Assembly: GCF_024256385.1 (NCBI RefSeq) | Contig: NZ_JAMLFW010000001.1 | Span: 1,922,001-1,986,000, forward strand | Direction of reading: 5' to 3' | DNA from: Anatilimnocola floriformis | GTDB taxonomy: Bacteria; Planctomycetota; Planctomycetia; Pirellulales; Pirellulaceae | Length of the DNA: 64,000 nt | Shown here: positions 15,320-24,700 of the stretch, in pieces | How positions within the stretch are numbered: the first letter of the stretch is position 1 | Layout of the letters: every line of letters begins with the position of its first letter | Notes under the pieces: generated by a model | Database searches by the model: none | Seen by the model: only the letters and a program-made list of their open reading frames with translations | Told to the model about the DNA's origin: nothing | Made by a program: the position numbers and the translations under genes

Positions 15320-17564
15320 ATTGCACTTGCCGTATCGCGTGGTGATCTACCTGCGGATGTCTTCGGACAGACAGAATCCGCGTTCTCCTGATCAACAGAA
15401 GGATGTGATCGAGGAGTTGATTCGGCGGATGGCATTGCCCTGGCAGACCGTGGCGGTCTACCGGGACGATGGGATCTCGGGCCGGCTGACGCGAAAGCGC
15501 CCCGGCTACTCACGGATGATGAAAGACGTCAAGAGCAAACGCATCCAGGCGGATCTGATCCTGGTCGATACGTTCGAGCGTTTAACTCGCTCTGACGAGG
15601 GCGCTGCGATCCGGCGCTCGATCCAGCGAATGGGCCTCTTGGTTTTGACGGCGGACTCGGGGTTTGCCGATCCCACAACCACAGCCGGTCGGGCCCTGTC
15701 GGCGTTTGAGTCGATTCGCGCGAGCGAAGATGGCCGCATCAAGGCCCACAATGTCTTGCGCGGCAAGCGGGATGCGGTGCGGCAAAAACAGTGGCCAGGT
15801 GGCGCGGCTCCGATCGGTTTTCGATTGCGATCCGTCTACAAGCAAGTCAATGGCCTGGACGAGATCGACCACCGTGTCCCCGAACCTGACCCGAATACCC
15901 GCTGGATCGTCGAAGAAATCTTCCGGCTGGCGGATGAGTTGGGGTATGGAACCGGCCGGATCGCGAAGGCCTTGAATAATGACCCGCGCATTCCCGATGA
16001 CCTGAAGCCATTTCACCCAGCCACGATCGGTGAGACGCTGGATAACGAAATGCATATCGGCGAGTACATCTGGGGACGCAACTGCACAGGCCTCGTCGAC
16101 GAAGTGCGCAAGATCAACCCTTTACCGAAGGAGGAATGGGTCCACATCGTTGACTTCTGCGAGCCGATTATCGACCGGGACCGCTGGGACCGAGTTCAAG
16201 CGCTCCGTCAAGCGCGCCGGGAAAAATGCCCCAAGCGCGACGATTCAAAGCAGCAAATCGTCGGCCTGACTGCTCCTGGCTTGGCCCTCAAGTACCCACT
16301 CACGGGCCTGGTCCACTGTGCGCATTGCAAACGTCGCATGACCGCGCAGTCGAGTGCTCCCTACCAAACGGTTTCTGGTGAGGAGCGACGCTACGTGAAC
16401 TATGGCTGCTCTGGTATCGCGGGAGGGCTTTGTCACAATCGCCAGAGGGTACCGGAAGATTGGCTGCGAGAGACAGTGATCGAGCTCATGTGGAAGCGCC
16501 TTGAGCTGGATGATTGCAGTCCCGACCAGCCGGCGATGGTTGAGTTGATTGAAATCGTTCGCCGGGAGCTGGAATCCTACGATGCGCAGCAGCCAGATCC
16601 TTCCGCTGCCCTGTTAGCTGAAAAGCAGGGGTTGGAGGATGCGCAGCGCGGCTGGGTCCAATCCCTGGGAAATCCGTCTCTCTCGCCTATTGTTCGTCAG
16701 AGCATCGAGTCCGAACTCGAACGAGCGATTGCCCGCTGCCGGCAAATTGATGCTGATCTGGGGTCGCGAGTGGCCAGCCAACAGCAGCGGCAACAAGCCC
16801 TGGATCCGCAGGAAATCTCTCAGCACCTCCAGCAACTGGCAGAAATGCTGAAAGGCAGTAATGCCTCGGCAATGAATCTGATGCTATCTCACCATATCGA
16901 TTCGATCTGGTGCGATGACGCGGGCCATGTAACCGTTCGCACCTGCAAACTGGGGGCACTGGCGGGGGACTTGGACTTGTTCATTCGTGACTCGACGAGT
17001 TCACCTGTCGATACCGACGCCACTCCGGCCCGTTTTCTCGCGAATCCGCGCCGCCGTGCTCGCCTGGACATCAAGGGAGCAATCGATGATGACGACGTGG
17101 CCGCGGAGGCGAACGAATTCGCGGTCGACACCGAACGCTTCGCAGGCTTAGGTCCCGAATGGTTCACGGAAGACCATTTTGAGGTACCAGTGACCCAGTC
17201 CTGGGCCGAGGCGAATGCGCTGGCGGTTGCAGAATTCCGCTTGAGAAGCCATGCCTCCATGGAGGTCACGGCCAAGTACTTCGGGAAAACGCCGCCCACC
17301 ATCCGCGCCGCCTTGCGGTATGCCAAGGAGAAGTTCGGCATTGACGCTTTCGGAAAGGCGATTAGTCGTCTCAACTTGCCCAACTGGCCGCGCAGCAACG
17401 CTCAAGCTGTGAGGGAGTTCATGAGCCAGCCGAATGTCACCATGAAGATGGCAGTGGCGCATTTTGAGAGAACCGAACCGACGATCCGGAAGGCGCTGGA
17501 GTTTGCAAAATCGTTGCAGAAGCCGGACGATGGTGAAGCTAATGAGCGATCGGATGCTGCTTAG
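15300..17564 (+). CDS. Large serine recombinase (resolvase-integrase)
   Basis: 754 aa from a GTG at 15300 with GGGAAGGAGC upstream. A resolvase catalytic domain is at the N-terminus: RVVIYLRMSSDRQ has the nucleophile Ser21 or Ser22, followed by YRDDGISG and the VDTFERLTR arginine region. Next is a recombinase domain (AAPIGFRLR, IAKALNNDPRIPD, WGRNCTG), then a zinc ribbon (HCAHCKRRM ... CHNRQ) and a coiled coil. An unusual C-terminal 150 residues contain two similar helix-turn-helix-like repeats (SMEVTAKYFGKTPPTIRAAL and NVTMKMAVAHFERTEPTIRK). Such enzymes integrate and excise mobile elements. The strong terminator right after it marks the edge of the 7.9-17.6 kb block. Confidence 0.93.
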   Translation: MLTTKFELHLPYRVVIYLRMSSDRQNPRSPDQQKDVIEELIRRMALPWQTVAVYRDDGISGRLTRKRPGYSRMMKDVKSKRIQADLILVDTFERLTRSDEGAAIRRSIQRMGLLVLTADSGFADPTTTAGRALSAFESIRASEDGRIKAHNVLRGKRDAVRQKQWPGGAAPIGFRLRSVYKQVNGLDEIDHRVPEPDPNTRWIVEEIFRLADELGYGTGRIAKALNNDPRIPDDLKPFHPATIGETLDNEMHIGEYIWGRNCTGLVDEVRKINPLPKEEWVHIVDFCEPIIDRDRWDRVQALRQARREKCPKRDDSKQQIVGLTAPGLALKYPLTGLVHCAHCKRRMTAQSSAPYQTVSGEERRYVNYGCSGIAGGLCHNRQRVPEDWLRETVIELMWKRLELDDCSPDQPAMVELIEIVRRELESYDAQQPDPSAALLAEKQGLEDAQRGWVQSLGNPSLSPIVRQSIESELERAIARCRQIDADLGSRVASQQQRQQALDPQEISQHLQQLAEMLKGSNASAMNLMLSHHIDSIWCDDAGHVTVRTCKLGALAGDLDLFIRDSTSSPVDTDATPARFLANPRRRARLDIKGAIDDDDVAAEANEFAVDTERFAGLGPEWFTEDHFEVPVTQSWAEANALAVAEFRLRSHASMEVTAKYFGKTPPTIRAALRYAKEKFGIDAFGKAISRLNLPNWPRSNAQAVREFMSQPNVTMKMAVAHFERTEPTIRKALEFAKSLQKPDDGEANERSDAA

Positions 17565-17575
17565 CGGAATTAGAA

Positions 17576-17617
17576 GGCCAGGCGGGGGCGAAAGCCTCCG
17601 CCTGGCCTTGTTTTTTC
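17576..17617 (+). terminator. Rho-independent terminator after the serine recombinase
   Basis: The stem GGCCAGGCGG(GGG) paired with (CCT)CCGCCTGGCC encloses a short GCGAAAG loop and is followed by TTGTTTTTT. It begins 12 bases after the recombinase stop codon. This is one of the strongest terminators in the window. Confidence 0.9.
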
Positions 17618-17748
17618 TTAGATATCAGAACGAACTGCGAGACCGAACTGAAGATCTCAAGCTGAAGCTTAGCGCGGTGGAATCGCTCGATTAGAACGCG
17701 GATGGCGAACTGCGGGCTCGATGGCCCAACTCTTGCCCCTACTTGAGA

Positions 17749-17776
17749 AATCCCCTCGAAGTTATTGCGAAGGGAT
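17749..17776. terminator. Hairpin next to the tRNA-like repeat
   Basis: A 10-bp stem with one mismatch (AATCCCCTCG / CGAAGGGATT) with an 8-base loop. There is no clear T-run, so the terminator call is weak. It lies between the recombinase terminator and the tRNA-3'-like sequence. Apart from these signals and the IS30 leader, 17618-18003 holds no gene I can support. Confidence 0.35.
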
Positions 17777-17790
17777 TCTTGTCCAATCAA

Positions 17791-17830
17791 TTCGGGGTGA
17801 CGGGATTTGAACCCGAGCTAACCCGCTAGG
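17791..17830 (-). repeat. tRNA 3'-end-like sequence, candidate attachment site (left)
   Basis: Read on the minus strand this gives CGGGTTCAAATCCCGTCACC and then CCGA, the look of a T-arm and 3' acceptor half. No matching 5' half is present upstream, so it is a fragment, not a tRNA gene. The core TGACGGGATTTGAAC (17798-17812, plus strand) recurs exactly at 27968-27982, in the same orientation, 10.2 kb away. A role as an attachment-site remnant is inference. Confidence 0.45.
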
Positions 17831-18003
17831 CCAGTAGTGCGTTGCGAGAATGTTGCCTGCTGCAAATGCGCTGCATCATGGCGGCACAGATCGACTTCCT
17901 TTGTCGCAATCTGAAGCCAATCTTCAGTTGCTAGTTGATTCATGGTACAAGCTTCCAACCAAGCAATGTCGCAACGTCGTGCAGGGATGCCTTCGCGAAG
18001 TGG

Positions 18004-19121
18004 GGCGCGTTCAAAATAGAAACGCTCAGTAGCATTGCGTGATAGCAGTCGATTTGAAGGACCATCGTTGAGGGGTTTGAATACCGGAATCTCACCTCTG
18101 GTTTTCAAACGGAGCCTCAACGATGGCAACTCAACTTAGTGCGAGTGAACGGGAGTTTTTAGCGAGAAGCTGGGCGACCGATTTCGTGGCTCGCGAAGAC
18201 GATGGGGCGGGCCGAGAGCACGATCCGACGCGAGCTCAAACGCAACCGCACCGGCCCGTATTATTTTGCCCATGCAGCGCAGCAGAAAGCCGCGTGTCGG
18301 CGTGTGGCAGCTCGCCAGAAGAGCCGCAAAATGCAACGGCCCGAAGTGCGTGACTTTGTCATCGAGCATCTCAAATTGCACTGGTCGCCCGAGCAGATCG
18401 CTGGAGATTTGAAGCGTCGATTTCCGCAAGATCGACGCTTTCACCTCACGGCGCAAACGATCTACACCTGGGCCCGAAGCGCTGATCACAACCGCGTCTG
18501 GAAGAAGTTGATGCGACGGGCCATGTCCCGCAAACGTCGCCGCAAATCCACCGGCAAAGAACGTTGTCGCATCACAGATCGCCCCGCCATCATCGAGCAG
18601 CGTGCCCGTTACGGCGACTGGGAAGGCGACACGATCGCTGGCCCCAAGCATCAAGGCGGCGCGCTCATCAGCCTGGTCGAACGACGCTGCGGTTGGCTCG
18701 AATTGATCTATGTCGAGAATCTCAAAGCAACGACGGTCACGCGGGCCATTTTTCGCCGTCTGCTGAAGTATCCGCCGCATTTTCGACAGAGCATCACGTT
18801 CGACAATGGCAGCGAATTCGCGGACCATGCGTGGCTCAAAGAATACCTGCTCACCGACATTTATTTCGCCGCCCGCACAGCCCGTGGCAACGCGGCACCA
18901 ACGAAAACACCAACGGCTTGGTTCAAGAATTCTTTCCCAAAGGAACGCGGTTTGACGAACTCACCGCGTACCAGCTCGAGAAAACCCAGGACTTATTGAA
19001 CCAACGCCCCCGCATACGTCTCGGCTTTCAAACCCCCACGATATCCGCTAAATCGAATGCTGCCGAGCAATTCAAACTTGACGGCGCCTGGCTCGACAGT
19101 GATGACGAATTTGAAATGTAA
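18004..19121 (+). pseudogene. IS30-family element, copy 2, transposase broken by two frameshifts
   Basis: The leader with its start-codon hairpin (18062-18126) and the transposase match copy 1 closely. The reading frame starts as MATQLSASEREFLAR at 18123 and shifts after about 17 codons into the frame with GRAESTIRRELKRN. It then shifts again near 18870-18890 (IYFAARTARG versus the expected [13 protein letters not shown]) into the frame ending DDEFEM. All DDE regions survive but no single frame joins them, so the copy cannot make transposase. It sits near the left end of the ubiquitin-like island. 19122-19332 holds no evident gene. Confidence 0.9.
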
Positions 19122-19332
19122 TGTTTACGACATTTACAGAACTAAAGTAACACGATTCTAATGAGATCGAAGCAAACAGTCCGCGATATCACTTCGCGAA
19201 CTACTCTTGCCTTGGCCAATTCCGAACACGTAGCAATAGCGGGTCAGGCGGATTTTGCGAAACGCGTCCAGGCCGCTGCCGACAATTGATCAGCGGCGTG
19301 AACGTCGCATGCGAATCACGATTGAATCCACA

Positions 19333-19791
19333 TCATCCTCGCCATAACCAACCCTTGATTCGCGACAGCCACCCTTGCTCCTGATTCAGCGGCAGGGGAG
19401 CGGCAACGGACGAATCCGGCGCTTCCGTGTTTTGCCCTTGTTCGTAGTGCTTCTGCTTTGCTCGCTTGTCGCGTTGTTGCTCCGCCACGATCTGTTCGTT
19501 CGACCATGAAGGCGCTTCGCGCACCCGGCCGCGGTCGATCACGTAATGTGACCGACATGGCAGAGTCCAGTTTCCTATCGACGGCCACAAGGACACAGTT
19601 TCGCCGTCGTACGTTAACTTCCAGTCGGTTGGAGTAAATGGTGTGACAACTTCTGACCCGCACCCGCAGCAGCACAGGTGCGATGCCGTTCCATACTCCA
19701 TCGATACGTAGAGAACACCCGGCTCCATCGTTTCGGGGATGTTTTCGATGAATCGGTGCTCAAGGAGTTTATGACGCATCATGTAGATCAC
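19333..19791 (-). CDS. DUF6527-type zinc protein of the ubiquitin-like operon
   Basis: 152 aa. A compact domain with HLCCCGCGSEV, DGETVSLWPSIGNWTLPCRS and CRSHYVIDRGRV, in which Cys and His look like metal ligands. This is the pattern of DUF6527, a family found beside prokaryotic E1/E2/ubiquitin-like genes and, as I recall, proposed to be a zinc-dependent peptidase in these operons. The tail is charged, ending SRIKGWLWRG. The GTG start lies inside the E1 gene's last codons (overlap 23 bases), so it is translationally coupled. It is the last gene of the operon. Removing or processing the ubiquitin-like protein is a reasonable inference. Confidence 0.8.
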   Translation of the reverse strand: MIYMMRHKLLEHRFIENIPETMEPGVLYVSMEYGTASHLCCCGCGSEVVTPFTPTDWKLTYDGETVSLWPSIGNWTLPCRSHYVIDRGRVREAPSWSNEQIVAEQQRDKRAKQKHYEQGQNTEAPDSSVAAPLPLNQEQGWLSRIKGWLWRG

Positions 19792-20950
19792 CGTTCAAAA
19801 GCATGTTGCCGTCAGTGGTGTAGGTGCAATGGTGCTCCTGCTCCAGGTCGCGGTAGAAGCTGCGAAGCTTTTTCCATTTAATAACGGCAAGCACCGCGTT
19901 CAGCGCGTTGAGGTCAGCGACCTGGATGTTGGACGCGTAGATGTTGTCAGCCGCACCGTCATCAAACGAAACACGGTCCTTCACATGCTCGCGCTTTTCG
20001 GGCGTGCTTGCAGTCACCCGAAGGATGCCGCCCAGTGAGCCCTCCTCAAGTTCAAGCCCCATTCCGACATCAACGAAGGACGCGCCAATGGACTCCAGCT
20101 TCTGAACGATCTGACTCTTCGCTTCACCTGCATCCATGCAGAGGAATGCAAACGTCACACCATCGAGTAAGTTCAGATTGCTTCCATCAATCCGCGCCTC
20201 GTTTGCGACAATATTCCTGTGCATCTTGGAGTAGATTCCCTTCAGGTAATGCACCTTTGATTGGACCTCCCGAAGCTCTTCGATCGATGGCGCACCGGGG
20301 GCTCGAAACGCGTTGTGCTGAAGAAATTCGTCTTTGTCGAAAAGTCGAATCTCACGCACGGGCGTCTTGGCGACGAAGTCGAGAACATACGACCCCGTGC
20401 CGCCCAATCCGATGATGACTATCGTGTCGCCGGCGAGGCGTTCGGTAAGAGCGCCTATGCCGGCGCGGTCGGATGCGGTCTCTGCGTAGTTGAACACGCT
20501 ATCGTCCTCATCGTCAGGAGCACGAAAAGTGCGAACGGTCGTACCTGGCTTGAGGTTCGCCGCCGGACCGGCAAGCAGATCCGCGTAGTGAGTCATCTTT
20601 TGATAGTAGTCGGGGTAGCCTCCTTCTGGCTTCGTCGAAAAGTGGAACTTCGCCGTGAGCCCGTGCCCGAGGTCGTGGTGTCCGCCGCCATTGCCGATAC
20701 CAGTGAGCGGCACGCCGTTGATGTCGCAGGGAAACTCACCGTCGAACCACACTTGGTGTGAGTCCGGTTTCTGTGTGACGTCTCCCGCCAGCGTGAGGCC
20801 GGAGAACAACGTTCCGGTTTTGATTTCGCGGCTTGCCGTTACGTAAGGCACCTCGCACAAGATCAGGAGCCCGCCCCTGATCTGCACGAAGTAGCCCTCT
20901 TCCCGGAGCCGTTTGAGGTCGTTACTAAGACTGAATGGTCCGGGTGACAT
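19769..20950 (-). CDS. E2-like / E1 (ThiF-type) fusion enzyme
   Basis: 393 aa from MSPGPFSLSNDLKRLREEG, with AGGAAAGGAAC upstream; the frame is open to 20995 but this start has the ribosome-binding site. Residues 1-180 form an E2-like (DUF6791-type) domain with EVPYVTAS, WFDGEFPCDINGVPL and GGGHHDLGHGL; the cysteine in FPCDINGVPL is a candidate transfer residue. Residues about 195-390 are a ThiF/E1 adenylation domain: IVIIGLGGTGSYVLDFVAKT binds ATP, and IRLFDKDEFLQHNAFRAPGA is the expected next motif. E1 enzymes adenylate a ubiquitin-like C-terminus and pass it to a cysteine. It overlaps the multi-ubiquitin gene by 26 bases. Confidence 0.85.
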   Translation of the reverse strand: MSPGPFSLSNDLKRLREEGYFVQIRGGLLILCEVPYVTASREIKTGTLFSGLTLAGDVTQKPDSHQVWFDGEFPCDINGVPLTGIGNGGGHHDLGHGLTAKFHFSTKPEGGYPDYYQKMTHYADLLAGPAANLKPGTTVRTFRAPDDEDDSVFNYAETASDRAGIGALTERLAGDTIVIIGLGGTGSYVLDFVAKTPVREIRLFDKDEFLQHNAFRAPGAPSIEELREVQSKVHYLKGIYSKMHRNIVANEARIDGSNLNLLDGVTFAFLCMDAGEAKSQIVQKLESIGASFVDVGMGLELEEGSLGGILRVTASTPEKREHVKDRVSFDDGAADNIYASNIQVADLNALNAVLAVIKWKKLRSFYRDLEQEHHCTYTTDGNMLLNGDLHDAS

Positions 20951-21689
20951 TGAAAACTGTTCCTTTCCTTTTAACTTCAACCACACCGCCAGCACCGAGT
21001 TCGCCGGAGTGAGGCGTGGAAGCGGCGTGGCGATACGTCATTGAGAAAGCGGCATTGGGGTCTTGGGCACCCGGAAATGCAAACTCAACGACCTGCTCAA
21101 ACGAAACTTGCGACGCATTCACGATCTTCGGCCGTGAGTTGACGATGATCTCATACGTCAGCACGGGCCGCAGAGCCGTGAAAAAACGCTCGATGCCCGG
21201 TTCAGTAAGGTCAATGAGATCGGTCGGTTCGATCAACCGGTCCTCGCCGCCCCGCACTTCGAGAAATACAACCTGATCGTCACCGGCACCAGACAGTTTG
21301 TGCAACGCACGGCCGCTGATAACTACTTTGCCCCACTGCAGTTCTTTGTCGTTCAGGGTGAACTTGAACTCGCGGTCGGTGCGAAACGCAATAAAACGCT
21401 CTGCTCCTGCTCCGCGAAGATCGAAAGGTTCATCGAGGCGTAAATCTTCGAAATCACCGCCCGCAAGGATTGCGAACAGGCTGTACCCATCGCCGACGTT
21501 AAAGCCAGCGGCGACCAGGATTTGGCGACCGAGGGGGACTGGATCCGTCAGCATTGCCGATCGGAAGTTCAGCGTCTCGTCACCGACTTCGATGCGGTAC
21601 GAGCGAGCGGCGCGAACCGCGCGTCCTTCCCGAACCGCAGTTCCAACATCTTCCACATCGATCAATTCGTTCTTTTCTGCGTCATTCAT
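20925..21689 (-). CDS. Multi-ubiquitin-domain protein
   Basis: 254 aa with three tandem beta-grasp (ubiquitin-like) units after a short acidic N-terminus. The units begin near SYRIEVGDETLNFRSAMLTD, FKFTLNDKELQWGKVVISGR and YEIIVNSRPKIVNASQVSFE, each a beta hairpin followed by a helix (RQILVAAGFN; RALHKLSGAG; EQVVEFAFPG). This matches the prokaryotic multiubiquitin family. The C-terminus reads TVFNVTRTIQS with no terminal di-glycine, so it must be processed, or conjugated by a different route. It is encoded directly upstream of the E2/E1 fusion, its likely activating enzyme, and 79 bases downstream of the helicase gene. Confidence 0.85.
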   Translation of the reverse strand: MNDAEKNELIDVEDVGTAVREGRAVRAARSYRIEVGDETLNFRSAMLTDPVPLGRQILVAAGFNVGDGYSLFAILAGGDFEDLRLDEPFDLRGAGAERFIAFRTDREFKFTLNDKELQWGKVVISGRALHKLSGAGDDQVVFLEVRGGEDRLIEPTDLIDLTEPGIERFFTALRPVLTYEIIVNSRPKIVNASQVSFEQVVEFAFPGAQDPNAAFSMTYRHAASTPHSGELGAGGVVEVKRKGTVFNVTRTIQS

Positions 21690-21768
21690 TTGACTTCTCC
21701 TTTGTTCTTTTCGACGGCATCTGCGTCGTACAAAGGAGTAATCGCTGCCACCGGCACAGACCGGTAAC

Positions 21769-24700
21769 TCAACGAACGAATTTTTTTTGAAGAGGCCCGA
21801 TGGGCAGGCTTCCGCAAACGAAAAACGCGGGGCAACGCGGACAAGTCATCTGCTCGTCGAGCGGAAACTTTCCAGAACGTACGGCGTCCAGCATCTCAGC
21901 GATCTTGGCTTTCCGATTCGAAAGCACTGTTCGTGACATATTCACTGTCGTAATTTCGCCGTCAGCTAAGTGAACGAGCTCTACGGTGCAGCCTGCCGAG
22001 TGATCTGTGGCCGCAATGTGAAATGCCGCCGCAGTGAGGTCGTTTCCTTCTTTGGACCGCTTGTGCCCGGTCCTCACCCGACGAAAAACTGTTCCACCGG
22101 CCTCGTCGGTGAGCAAAAAATCCGGCGTAACAATAATCTCACCCCCTGACACCGGAATACGAAGCACGGGCGGCGCCGCACGCTTCATTCCGGCTGTAGC
22201 AGCCACGAAATACTGCAACAGGTCCCACGCAATGGCTTTATACTCTTCGCCGTAGCCGTCCGGTCCCGGCCCCTTAGTCTCCCAGGCTTGATCAAGCAGT
22301 AACTGAGTTGCTGCTGTGGAAATCGGTTCCGTTCCGTTCGCAGCGATAGAGTCAAGAACATGCTGAACTGCAACGTGCAATCTCATGAACGCAGATTCAG
22401 TTCGGCGTCCGCCGATTCCTAGAATGTGCGTGTAAAAAAATCTTCGCGGGCATCTCTCGTAAAGAGATAGCTGATAGTCTGAAAACTCGAATTTCCCGTC
22501 AAACCGAAGATCGACTTGCAGCTCTCCGGCAGTTGGAGGCATTTTTCCTTTCGGTGTTAATCGGCCGATCGAAATCGTCGAACCGAGACGGTCAATGAAC
22601 GGCGACCGCGGCCGTGACCGACCATTTGCGGTTTGCGTCGGTGAATAAAGACGCAAGTGATCACGTGCTCGCGAGATAGCGACAAAAAAGAGGCACTCTT
22701 GCTCTTCAACATGCGCCGATGCAACGGCCTCTTCCGCCGAACCCGAAGCACCTTGAATTAGACCGATCGGCGGAAGAATTCCACGCGAGAAGGCGGCGCT
22801 TGCGGGACGAGGAAGGCTTGCCGCCGTAAGTCCTGGAATATGAACAACCGGAAACTGAAGTCCCTTGCTGCCGTGAATCGTCATCAAACGCACCGCATCG
22901 AGGCTCTGCGCCGCTGCTGGGAGTTGTCGCAGGTCACGATCGTCAGAATTTAGAAGAAGACTGCGAATTCGATCGAGTACTTTGACGATTGGCAGTCCTC
23001 TGCCAGGCACCTGGGCCCTCAAGAAATTCATGAACTGCCAAATTGCGATACCTCGTGCTCGCGAACGTACATCGGTTTTTTCTGCGATCGTCGCAACCAT
23101 TCTCGTACGATCCAGCAAGATCGTGGCCAGGACTGTCCACGGCGTTGCCGAGGGTTTGAATCCCTCAAATAGTTGCGACAGGCGATGAATCGCATCGATG
23201 CCTTGACCAGATAACTTCGGAATCTTCGCGAAGTCCTTAGTCCACTGGAGTGCTTCATCGCCATGCTCGGCAAGATAGCCCAGAATGCACGCAACGTCGC
23301 TTAGGCTCATCGCGTAATCATTCATGGTGGCGATTCGCACCAATCCCATCGCTCGCCGATCAACGAGTAGGGAAAGCAGTGACAACAAGTCCTTAACTTC
23401 GTCGCGTTCAAAGAGGCTGCCAAGGTAAAGAATCGGAATACCGAGTTGCTCCAGGCCTTCTGCGAAACGTGAAAGTCTATCGTTTCCAGCGCACAGAACG
23501 GCCTGACCACGGTAGCCGTGCGCCAAGCCACGCATCTCCTCGATGGATTCTGCAACGGCCAGAATCTCGTCGTCATCGGATGAAACGGCCGTGTATTTCG
23601 GCTTTTTACCTGAAACCCCGCGCTCAGCATCCAATTTTGTGTCTGAACCAGCTGCAACTTCCATTGCTGAGGCAAACCGAACGAACGTATCGCGAACCTC
23701 TGCAACGCTTCGGTAATTCACGCTCAATCGGCTTCGTTTGCCTCCGGGAAAGTCCTCCTTCCCGAAACGCCGTACATTAAAAGACGAAGCTCCGCGAAAC
23801 CGGTAAATCGATTGTTTTACGTCTCCAACTACCCAGAGATTCGCTCCCTCCTTCGTAAGTGAGTTCAGCAATCGCACACTGCTTCGATTCACGTCCTGGA
23901 ACTCATCAACAAGTACATGCTCATAGATGTTTTGCAGATGCTGTTTGACCTGTGGAAACGAATCGCAGAGACGAACAGGCAATGCGACCAAATCGCCGAA
24001 GTCGATGGCTCCGCGCGACTTTTTTAACGCCTCATAGGCCGCATACACCCTTGCGACCTCAAGGCATTTCTCTGCTGCGAGAATCTCTGCCTCGCTGACC
24101 GCGACCGACCTCATTTTTGCAGATAAGTTGTGGTATTCAGCAGCGTCAACTACTTCGTCTTTCGCCCTCGAAATCGCGTTCAGTATGCGTCCCAGCGGCT
24201 CCGAAGGATCGTTAAGACTCTTGAAGTACTTAAGTCCAAGCCGCGGATACTCGTTTTCGAGTAGCTCAATTGCATCGGTCCGATCAAGCAGTTTTGGCTC
24301 GGCTGGCAGCTCCAATAGTTCATGAAAACGGTGAACCAAGTCGAGCCCGAAGCCGTGAAACGTCCCAATCCACATGGACGTTACCGCATCGGGAGCAAGA
24401 GCGGATATTCTTTCTGATAACTCACCAGCCGCACGATTTGAAAAGGTCAGGACAAGTATCTTGGAGGAAACGACGCCTTCGCCGAGTAAAGCGCAAACAC
24501 GACCGACAAGCGTTTGCGTCTTGCCCGTGCCTGGCCCCGCTTCCAGCAAAAATGGCAGACCACGATGCTTCACCGCGCGTCTCTGAGACTCATCCAGCGG
24601 CCGAACCGGGGCACTTTTACTTGGAGTAAGGTCAACGGTTGGCAGAAGCAATGCATCGAACAACTGCTGCGCCACGATAGAGTGCGGTGCTTTGCAACGT

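Noticed and set aside
17791-17870. Complete tRNA gene on the minus strand
   Set aside because: Only the 3' half fits; no 5' acceptor strand complementary to CACCCCG lies upstream.
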